The translations under genes and the position numbers were made by a program. Shown one piece after another: positions 1 to 5,563 of a DNA stretch of 8,027 nt. The stretch is from positions 1 through 8,027 of the forward strand of contig JAGXSO010000029.1 in NCBI GenBank assembly GCA_018333775.1. The letters are read 5' to 3'. Numbering within the stretch: the stretch's first letter is position 1; each line of letters opens with the position of its first letter. The notes beneath the pieces were generated by a model that made no database searches, was not told where the DNA came from, and saw only the letters and a list, made by a program, of their open reading frames with translations. Origin of the DNA: Truepera sp. (GTDB lineage Bacteria; Deinococcota; Deinococci; Deinococcales; Trueperaceae).

Positions 1-1922
1 CCGCGCCGCTCTACCACTAACCCCTTGGCACCGTATTCGGGGACCAGCACCTCAGTGCCAGGGAGCAGTTCCTCTGACGCCTTCTGAGGTTGGTCGGGCG
101 CCCTCTCGCGCACCGTGCGCCGCAGCGCCTGTAGCTCGGCCAAGGCTTTGCCGCGCTGCTGCTGATCGCTGGTCGCGGTGCGCTTGAGCGCCTTGGCACG
201 CAACAAGGTCTCTTGCAGCAGCTCATCGGCCTTCGCGGCGGCGGCGGCTAAAACCTCCTGCTCGCGCTGGCGCAGCCTGGCGATCTGGGCCCGCAGCAGC
301 TCAGCCTCTTGCAGCGTCTGGGCGTGGGCCGCTTGCAGCTCGCTCCGCTCGGCTAGTAGCCTCTCCTGTTCGCGCTCGAGCGCCTCCAACAGCGCCTCTA
401 AGCCCACCCCTTCGGGCCCCAGGATGTCGCGGGCTCGCTTCAATAGAGCGTCAGGCAGCCCCAAGCGCTCAGCGATTGAGATGGCATAGCTCCGCCCCGG
501 CTGCCCAACTACCAGCTCGAAGCGCGGCCTTAGCTCCGCTACGTCGAACTGCATGGCGGCGTTCTCTACCCCCGGCGTCTGCGCGGCGAAGACCTTAATG
601 GGCGCCAGGTGGGTGGTCACCAGCCCCCGCGCCCCGCTCGCCAAGAGCTGCTCCAACACCGCTTGTGACAGCGCCGCCCCCTCGGCGGGGTCGGTCCCGG
701 AGCCCAGCTCATCGATTAACACCAGCACGCTCTCGTCGGCCTGCTCGACGATAGTCCGGAGGTTCTTGAGGTGCCCGGCGTAGGTGCTTAGACTGGCCTC
801 AATCGACTGCTCGTCACCGATATCGGTCAGTAGGGCGTCAAAAAACGGCACCGTCGGAGCCGGCTCACTCGCCGCCGCCACGAACAGCCCACTCTGAGCC
901 ATCAACACCGCCAACCCCAAGGTCTTGATGGCCACAGTTTTACCGCCGGCGTTAGGTCCGGTGATAATCAGTAGCCGCCGCTTCGCACCGAGCCGCAGCG
1001 TGTTCGGCACACAGTCCTTAATCAGCGGGTGGCGCGCCGCCGCCAGGCGCACCTCTCCCTGGTCGTTCAAGCTCGGCTGCACTAACCGCCAGTCGCGGGC
1101 TAGCCGGGCGCTGGCGGCGATCAGATCCAGCTCGGCCAAAACCTCCAAGGTCGGCGTCAGCCCTGGCTCAAAAGCCAGGCGCTGCCCTAGCGCCATCAGG
1201 ATGCGCCGCACCTCGTCACGCTCCTCAAGCTCCAGCAGCGCCAGCTCATTGTTCATCGGCACTACCGACTGCGGCTCGACAAACACCGTGGCGCCCGAGT
1301 CCGAGGTGTCGATGACAATCCCTGGTACCCTCCCCTGGTGGCTGGTTTTAATGGGGATCACGTAACGGTCGCGCCTGAGAGTGATGATCGGTTCTTGGAC
1401 CGCCTCGGCGTAGCGCGAGAGCAGTTCACCTAAGCGCTCGCGGATGCGCCCACGCAAGGGTGCTAGCCGCCGCCGGATGTCGCGCAGCTTAGGGGTGGCA
1501 TCGTCGCGCACGCTGCCGTCATGATCGAGCTGTTCGCGCACCAACCTGAGCACTCCCTCAAAACTGCTCATCTCCCGGGCCAGCGCTGATAACGCCGGAC
1601 GCTCGGACGCCAGGATGGCCCGCTTGATGGTCCCTGCGGCGTCCATGGTATAGGCGATGCTAAGCAGCTCCGGGCCCTCCAGTACCCGCCCATCCATGAC
1701 GTGCTGCACCAGCTCGCGGATGTCTTCCACACCGCCCAGCGACAATGGCCCCTGCAACGCCTCGGCCAGTCGCTGCCAGGTTGTCTCAAGCTCGGCCCGG
1801 CTCAAGTTAGGCACTAGCGCTAGCGCCCTTTCCGTCCCTAGTCGGGAGGCGGTCCGCTCGGCCAGCGCCTGGCGGACGCGGTCGAAGTCGAGCTTGCTAA
1901 GCGCGGCAGGAGATACCTTCAC
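1..1922 (-). CDS. mutS2: Endonuclease/ATPase MutS2, 3' end cut by window edge
   Basis: MutS2 is a MutS-family ATPase without a mismatch-recognition domain. In studied bacteria it acts on recombination intermediates or on collided ribosomes. I read an uninterrupted minus-strand frame of 640 codons. It shows the core and lever region, Walker A GPNAGGKT (322-329), the signature DEQSIEASLST (370-380), Walker B LVLIDELGSGTD (400-411), TTHLAPIK (436-443), a charged coiled-coil (about 505-605) and the start of a KOW-like segment, PGTEVLVPEYGAKG (621-634). The C-terminal Smr nuclease domain (roughly 120-130 residues in the family) lies beyond position 1. I chose the GTG at 1922 because the protein then opens MKVSPAALSKLDFDRV, matching family N-termini. 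A TTG at 1982 would add 20 residues. Neither has a good Shine-Dalgarno. The in-frame stop upstream is at 1995-1997. Identity is near certain; the start is not. Confidence 0.95.
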   Translation of the reverse strand, partial: MKVSPAALSKLDFDRVRQALAERTASRLGTERALALVPNLSRAELETTWQRLAEALQGPLSLGGVEDIRELVQHVMDGRVLEGPELLSIAYTMDAAGTIKRAILASERPALSALAREMSSFEGVLRLVREQLDHDGSVRDDATPKLRDIRRRLAPLRGRIRERLGELLSRYAEAVQEPIITLRRDRYVIPIKTSHQGRVPGIVIDTSDSGATVFVEPQSVVPMNNELALLELEERDEVRRILMALGQRLAFEPGLTPTLEVLAELDLIAASARLARDWRLVQPSLNDQGEVRLAAARHPLIKDCVPNTLRLGAKRRLLIITGPNAGGKTVAIKTLGLAVLMAQSGLFVAAASEPAPTVPFFDALLTDIGDEQSIEASLSTYAGHLKNLRTIVEQADESVLVLIDELGSGTDPAEGAALSQAVLEQLLASGARGLVTTHLAPIKVFAAQTPGVENAAMQFDVAELRPRFELVVGQPGRSYAISIAERLGLPDALLKRARDILGPEGVGLEALLEALEREQERLLAERSELQAAHAQTLQEAELLRAQIARLRQREQEVLAAAAAKADELLQETLLRAKALKRTATSDQQQRGKALAELQALRRTVRERAPDQPQKASEELLPGTEVLVPEYGAKGLVVERR

Positions 1923-1978
1923 CAGGTGCCAGTATACGCGGCCGAGGCGCTTGAGGCCTCGCTCCCGAAAATCAGTAG

Positions 1979-2009
1979 TCAAGTATTCAAGTATTCAAGT
2001 ATTCAAGTA
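1979..2009. repeat. 8-nt tandem repeat (AAGTATTC), about 3.9 copies
   Basis: Three perfect copies of AAGTATTC occupy 1981-2004. They are flanked by a partial copy on each side (TC at 1979-1980 and AAGTA at 2005-2009). On the minus strand the unit reads GAATACTT and creates a series of TTGAAT/TTGACT hexamers just upstream of mutS2. The alternative TTG start of mutS2 sits at the edge of the last unit. The copy number could change by slippage, and eight is not a multiple of three. No clear -10 element follows, so I do not call a promoter. Confidence 0.9.
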
Positions 2010-2032
2010 GGGGCGAACCTCGTGTTCGCCCT
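2010..2032. repeat. Perfect 8-bp hairpin, REP-like palindrome
   Basis: GGGCGAAC (2011-2018) and GTTCGCCC (2024-2031) pair perfectly around a 5-nt loop, CTCGT. A G-T pair at 2010/2032 can extend the stem. On the plus strand the stem is followed by TATTTTC, which looks weakly like a terminator, but no plus-strand gene ends here. On the minus strand it lies in the mutS2 leader. From memory, similar GGGCGAACC...GTTCGCCC palindromes are dispersed in many environmental bacterial genomes, so REP-like is my preferred reading. Confidence 0.75.
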
Positions 2033-2058
2033 ATTTTCATCCCTCGTGGCGACGCTGT

Positions 2059-2075
2059 CCTGAGCCTGTCGAAGG
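2059..2075. repeat. Dispersed short repeat (CCTTCGACAGGCTCAGG type)
   Basis: The minus strand reads CCTTCGACAGGCTCAGG, an imperfect palindrome with CCT/AGG ends. From memory, this type of element recurs in intergenic regions of many unrelated environmental bacteria. A variant with the same ends (CCTTCG...GCTCAGG) lies at 4736-4752 in this window, inside a coding region. The two match at 14 of 17 positions when aligned end to end. No transposase is nearby, so any movement would need machinery elsewhere. Confidence 0.7.
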
Positions 2076-2078
2076 AAG

Positions 2079-2095
2079 CTTGCCTCATGGGCAAG
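2079..2095 (-). terminator. Possible weak terminator hairpin after membrane-protein gene
   Basis: On the minus strand CTTGCC and GGCAAG form a 6-bp stem with a 5-nt loop, beginning about 16 nt after the stop of the membrane-protein gene (2112-2114). It is followed by CTTCCTTCG rather than a T run. It could end or protect the operon transcript, but as an intrinsic terminator it is weak. Confidence 0.35.
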
Positions 2096-2111
2096 TGCTC
2101 GGCTTTAAGCG

Positions 2112-3536
2112 TCAGAATCTCCGGCGGCGCGGGCGGACGGTCATTACCAGCCACACCGCCAGGGGCAGCAGTACCAACCCGGCGCCGACCATCACCACCA
2201 CCAGGTGGTTGCGCAGGGCGATGGCTGCGACGTCGTCGGGGATATTCAACATCAGGTAACGGGCCAGCGCCGCGAGCGAGACCAGCGTCCCTTCGACGTG
2301 CGGGAGGGCTGGGGTAGCAGATTGGGCCAGCGCTTGCTCGAGCGCTGCAAACAGCAGCATCCCCGGTACCGCAGCCATGAGCAGCACCAGCCCAAGGTTG
2401 ATGACGCGGCTCAAGCCGTTGCTGAAAAAGACCAGCAACCCACCGAGCAGTAGCGCTAGTGCCCCCAGCAGCCAGCTAAGTTGTAGCCAATGTTTGTGCT
2501 GGCTAGCGGTAAAGGCGCTAAACGGCTCGAGCGCCGCGCCGATGCGCAACCTAGCGTCAGGCTCGGTGATGGTTGCCAGCGCCTCAGCGAGACCCCGGTC
2601 ATAGATAACCTCCGAGACCCGCTGTAGCACCAGCGCATTAGCCTCAGCGGGCGGCAGGTCGGCTAGCTCCGGCCCCAACCAGACCACTGGGGTAGTGTCC
2701 TCTTGAGCTGCCGCTGCGCGGGCCTGCGTCAGCCGCCGTGCGATAGCGGGCTCCTCAGCGATCAGCAGCGTGGCGAGAAACGCGCCGATGGCCTGCCTGA
2801 TCTCGCCTTGCGCCGAGTCGTTCAGGCGCTGTAGCAAGTTGGCGTTGCCAACCAGCGCCTGGGCGGCGGGCAGCCCTTGGGTCAGCAGCACCTCATTGAG
2901 GCGGCGCACCACTAACACCCCAATATCGCGATTAGTTAAGGGCTCGAGCTCTGTGGGCTCAACCACCACAAAGACCCCAACTATAGGCTGCACCGGCTGG
3001 CCGGGGCGGTTAGCCCGCTGCTGGCGCCAGTCGGCCAGCCTCGAGCCGTCGGCCAACCCGGCAGGGAGCATAGCGGCTTCAAGGTAGGTCCGGGTCAGGT
3101 CGCTAACAAAGTCGGCGCTGAGCTGCTGAACCAACTGCGGATTGGCCACCCGGGTTAGCGTCCCTTGCAGCCCTTCGCGCAGGATCAGATCAGCCAGCGC
3201 AGCGGCGACTCGCAAGCGGGCGCTTTCCGGGGTCAGGCCGTCAAGCTCCTCAGCCGCAGCGAAGACCGCCACGCCCGTCACTAGCTCGAGCGGCTCGTTA
3301 ATTGACACCTGCGTCGGTAGCTCCACGGTCGGCAGGGTAGCGGCTTCCAACCCATCGGGGAACAGGGTCATGGCCAGCACCGTCTGCAAGACAGCCCGTC
3401 CGGGACCGGGCGAGCTTACCTGGGCCAAGGTGACCACCAGCAGCAGCGCCATCACTACCAGCACCAGCAAAATACCGCTAAGCCACTTGCCATCCTGATA
3501 CCAGGTGGGAGAGCTGTCGTAGCGTCGGTAAGCCAT
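2112..3536 (-). CDS. Membrane-anchored protein with three ~97-aa repeats, function unknown
   Basis: I do not recognise this 474-residue protein. It has an N-terminal membrane segment (about 19-39) after a positively charged start, a large region (about 40-345) predicted outside the membrane, and three further segments (about 350-371, 378-400, 441-467), ending RPRRRRF. The positive-inside rule puts both termini in the cytoplasm. The outside region holds three aligned repeats. The motif ELDGLT/ELEPLT/ELADLP (97-102, 196-201, 290-295) is followed in each case, 21 residues after its second leucine, by a GL pair (122-123, 221-222, 315-316) within REGLQGTL/TQGLPAAQAL/DRGLAEAL. The start is 8 bp after the dehydrogenase stop and has no good Shine-Dalgarno, so translation may depend on coupling. 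No enzyme motif is visible. Confidence 0.88.
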   Translation of the reverse strand: MAYRRYDSSPTWYQDGKWLSGILLVLVVMALLLVVTLAQVSSPGPGRAVLQTVLAMTLFPDGLEAATLPTVELPTQVSINEPLELVTGVAVFAAAEELDGLTPESARLRVAAALADLILREGLQGTLTRVANPQLVQQLSADFVSDLTRTYLEAAMLPAGLADGSRLADWRQQRANRPGQPVQPIVGVFVVVEPTELEPLTNRDIGVLVVRRLNEVLLTQGLPAAQALVGNANLLQRLNDSAQGEIRQAIGAFLATLLIAEEPAIARRLTQARAAAAQEDTTPVVWLGPELADLPPAEANALVLQRVSEVIYDRGLAEALATITEPDARLRIGAALEPFSAFTASQHKHWLQLSWLLGALALLLGGLLVFFSNGLSRVINLGLVLLMAAVPGMLLFAALEQALAQSATPALPHVEGTLVSLAALARYLMLNIPDDVAAIALRNHLVVVMVGAGLVLLPLAVWLVMTVRPRRRRF

Positions 3537-3550
3537 AGGCTATTCTAGCC
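3531..3550 (-). promoter_or_regulatory. Overlapping hairpins at gene junction, including stop and start codons
   Basis: On the minus strand GGCTA-GAA-TAGCC (3550-3538) forms a perfect 5-bp stem containing the dehydrogenase stop codon TAG. The overlapping AGCC-TAT-GGCT (3541-3531) contains the ATG of the membrane-protein gene. The two stems share AGCC and cannot form together. With no Shine-Dalgarno here, this could serve stop-start coupling. The stems are short and may be chance. Confidence 0.35.
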
Positions 3551-4558
3551 CGCTGCGGCAAGCTCTCCCAGGGGCACCACCTCACCGCCGGCTTGCGAGG
3601 CGTAGCAGGCCAGCGCTACTTGTAGGGCCTCATAACCGTCCTGCCAGGTCACCGGCGGCGGACTGCCCATGCGGACGCTAGCAATAAACGCCTCCAGCAT
3701 CGCCCGGTTGGGGTTGCCTCCCCAATTCACCCAGCTTGGTTGGCGCGAGGCGTGAGGGCTATAAAGCGTGAGGTGCTGCGCGAAGGCGTCCAGCACCACC
3801 GTCCCCCGCTCGCCTACCACCTCCAACTTGAGATGCCCCCAGCGCGGGTAGCTGTCGGGGCGGCTCCAGCTGGCGTCGATGCTGGCAAAGACGCCGTTTG
3901 AGAGCGTGACGCTAGCCAGGCAGGCGGTATCGACGGCGACCGACCCCGGCAGGAAGGGGTTGCCCACTTCGGCATAGACTGCCGTGATCTCGCCGGCCAG
4001 GAGCCAGCGGTAAAGGTCGGCCAAATGGACGATATGGTCCATCACCGCGCCGCCACCGGCCAGCTCCGGGTCGACAAACCAGGCGCGATGACGGCGCGGG
4101 CACTCGGCGTGGTTGATGCCGTTGATCCCATAGATGCGCCCCAGCTCACCCTGCTTAAGCATCGCCTTGAGCGCCTGCACCGAGGCGTCAAAACGCATCG
4201 GGAAGGCGGTCATGAAGCTCACGCCGTAGCGCTCGCAGGCTGCGCGCATTAAGAGCGCATCCGCTAAGGTGGTGGCAATGGGCTTCTCGCACAGCACATG
4301 GGCACCCGCTGCTGCTGCCTGCTCGACTGCCGCGCGGTGCTTGCTGTTCTCCGAACAGACGATCACCGCATCCGGCCGCTCGGCTAGCAGCGCAGCGTCC
4401 GTCCCAAGCCAGGGGATACCGGTCCGGACTGCCGTAGCCTGGGCGCGCTCGGTATCGTCATCGGAGAAGCCGATGAGCCTGACCTCAGGCAGCTCCGGCA
4501 GCAAGGCGAGATAGCCATCGGCATGGACGTGGGCCAGGCTGAGGAGACCGACCTTCAT
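3545..4558 (-). CDS. Gfo/Idh/MocA-family oxidoreductase (AHVHA subtype)
   Basis: This is a predicted cytoplasmic NAD(P)-dependent dehydrogenase of 337 residues, a normal family length. The family oxidises or reduces sugars, inositols and related compounds; the substrate cannot be read here. The N-terminal Rossmann fold opens MKVGLLSLAHVHADGY, where the usual GxGxxG glycine loop is replaced by SLAHVHA. The family motif CEKP (90-93) carries the conserved lysine K92. GGGAVMDHIVHLAD (168-181) supplies the Asp/His active-site pattern (D174, H178). The ATG overlaps the upstream dehydrogenase stop as ATGA, and the stop lies 8 bp before the membrane-protein gene. The histidine-rich opening resembles a subgroup I recall in this family, so it is probably functional rather than decayed. 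Confidence 0.93.
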   Translation of the reverse strand: MKVGLLSLAHVHADGYLALLPELPEVRLIGFSDDDTERAQATAVRTGIPWLGTDAALLAERPDAVIVCSENSKHRAAVEQAAAAGAHVLCEKPIATTLADALLMRAACERYGVSFMTAFPMRFDASVQALKAMLKQGELGRIYGINGINHAECPRRHRAWFVDPELAGGGAVMDHIVHLADLYRWLLAGEITAVYAEVGNPFLPGSVAVDTACLASVTLSNGVFASIDASWSRPDSYPRWGHLKLEVVGERGTVVLDAFAQHLTLYSPHASRQPSWVNWGGNPNRAMLEAFIASVRMGSPPPVTWQDGYEALQVALACYASQAGGEVVPLGELAAAG

Positions 4559-5553
4559 AGCTTCACCACCCGCCCCGTCTGGAGCGACTCACGCGCCACT
4601 AGCGCGAGGCGCAGCGCCTCCAGGCTGTCTTGCGGCGTCACGGCAAACGGTTCACCGGTCGCGATGGCCCGGTAGACGTGTTTGATCTGGGTAGTATAAG
4701 GGTCTTCGAGCAAAGGCGCCAGCGGCAACCCCACCCCTTCGCTGCGCTCAGGGCAGGCCGCCGCCTGAGCAGAACTTTGCTGCAAGAAGGTGCGGATAGT
4801 GGCCGTATCGTCCGAACTCCACTCGATCAGCCCTTCGCTCCCAGCCAGGTCGAAGCCGGTGCGGAACACCCCCGGCGGGTTGGCCCAGCCCCCCTCGACG
4901 ATGGCCATGGCGCCGGAGGCAAAGCGCAAGGTGACCAGGGCGTAGTCGCCTGAGGACGACGGTCGATGGGCTCGAGCCGACTGAGCGTAGACTCGCGTCA
5001 CCGGGCCAGCCAGCCAGCGGGCGTAATCGAAGTCGTGAATCATCAGGTCCACCACCATGCCGCCCGAGCGCGCCTCGTCCAAGAACCAGTTATCGACCTC
5101 TTTGTGCGGCTGATAGGCGGCGCGCTTAAGCCGCAGCACCCCCAAGGCCCCGAGCTGCCCGGCCGCCACTAGTTGCTGCGCCGCCCGGTACTGCGGAAAG
5201 AAGCGCACCACCATAGCGATAAATAGCCTGACCCCAGCCCGCTCGCAAGCGGCGATCATCGCCTCGCCGTCAGCAATAGTCAGTGCCAGAGGCTTTTCAC
5301 ACACCACATGCTTGCCGGCCTCCGCCGCCAGCACTGTCATGGCGGGGTGCAGGTCGGTGGGTACACACAGATCGACGACATCGACCGCCTGAAGCAGCTC
5401 ATCATAACGCTCGAACACTCTGGCGCCATAACGGTGGGCAAGCTCCGGCCCGCCGCGCAGGCTATAGACGCCTACCAGCTTGGCGCCGGTCTGCGCCCAA
5501 GCCGCAGCGTGCATCACCCCCATCGTTCCAGCTCCGACAATACCGACGCGCAT
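4555..5553 (-). CDS. Gfo/Idh/MocA-family oxidoreductase carrying a repeat-derived insert
   Basis: A second family member of 332 residues, with a classic opening MRVGIVGAGTMG (GxGxxG at 7-12), CEKP (85-88, lysine K87) and SGGMVVDLMIHDFD (163-176; D169 and H173 in the active-site positions). The substrate is unknown; sugar, inositol or sugar-acid derivatives are usual for the family. I chose the ATG at 5553 over the in-frame ATG at 5592 because AGGAG lies 5 nt upstream and the Rossmann strand then begins at residue 2. The longer version would add 13 unrelated residues and overlap the TPR gene. Residues about 266-273 (ACPERSEG) are encoded by a dispersed DNA repeat placed in frame in a loop before PLAPLLEDPY. 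The two dehydrogenases differ widely, so they probably have distinct substrates or steps rather than being a recent duplication. Confidence 0.94.
   Translation of the reverse strand: MRVGIVGAGTMGVMHAAAWAQTGAKLVGVYSLRGGPELAHRYGARVFERYDELLQAVDVVDLCVPTDLHPAMTVLAAEAGKHVVCEKPLALTIADGEAMIAACERAGVRLFIAMVVRFFPQYRAAQQLVAAGQLGALGVLRLKRAAYQPHKEVDNWFLDEARSGGMVVDLMIHDFDYARWLAGPVTRVYAQSARAHRPSSSGDYALVTLRFASGAMAIVEGGWANPPGVFRTGFDLAGSEGLIEWSSDDTATIRTFLQQSSAQAAACPERSEGVGLPLAPLLEDPYTTQIKHVYRAIATGEPFAVTPQDSLEALRLALVARESLQTGRVVKL
4736..4752. repeat. Dispersed repeat inside a coding region, read as CPERSEG
   Basis: The plus strand reads CCTTCGCTGCGCTCAGG, with the same ends as the intergenic element at 2059-2075. 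On the minus strand it is translated in frame as part of ACPERSEG. From memory, this peptide recurs in unrelated proteins of environmental bacteria because the DNA element, not the protein, is repeated. GCTCAGG (4746-4752) also forms an inverted repeat with CCTGAGC at 4764-4770, around an 11-nt spacer. Confidence 0.75.
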
Positions 5554-5558
5554 CATCT

Positions 5559-5563
5559 CTCCT
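5559..5563 (-). promoter_or_regulatory. Shine-Dalgarno AGGAG deciding the dehydrogenase start
   Basis: The minus strand reads TAGGAGAGATGATG. The TAG is the TPR gene stop, and AGGAG overlaps it. Spacing is 5 nt to the second ATG (5553) and only 2 nt to the first (5556), which favours 5553. Embedding the site in the preceding stop suggests coupled translation. Confidence 0.75.

Noticed and set aside
178..1365. Plus-strand open frames at 178-489, 553-783 and 925-1365
   Set aside because: They are antisense to continuous, motif-bearing MutS2 sequence and have serine/arginine-rich low-complexity translations typical of shadow frames.
1979..2009. CRISPR array or attachment site
   Set aside because: The units are 8 nt and directly adjacent with no spacers, and there is no integrase or cas gene.
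2010..2037. Intrinsic terminator on the plus strand
   Set aside because: The stem is perfect but no plus-strand gene precedes it, and the tail is only TATTTTC; a REP-like element fits better.
2087..2317. Plus-strand frame starting in the intergenic gap
   Set aside because: It runs antisense into the membrane-protein gene, is proline/arginine-rich low complexity, and its start lies in the loop of a hairpin.
4705..4790. Frameshift or pseudogene in the first dehydrogenase at the repeat
   Set aside because: The frame stays open through the repeat and the family sequence resumes normally at PLAPLLEDPY.
3545..5553. Recent tandem duplication of the two dehydrogenases
   Set aside because: Their sequences differ throughout, including the cofactor loop and the C-terminal half; only family motifs are shared.
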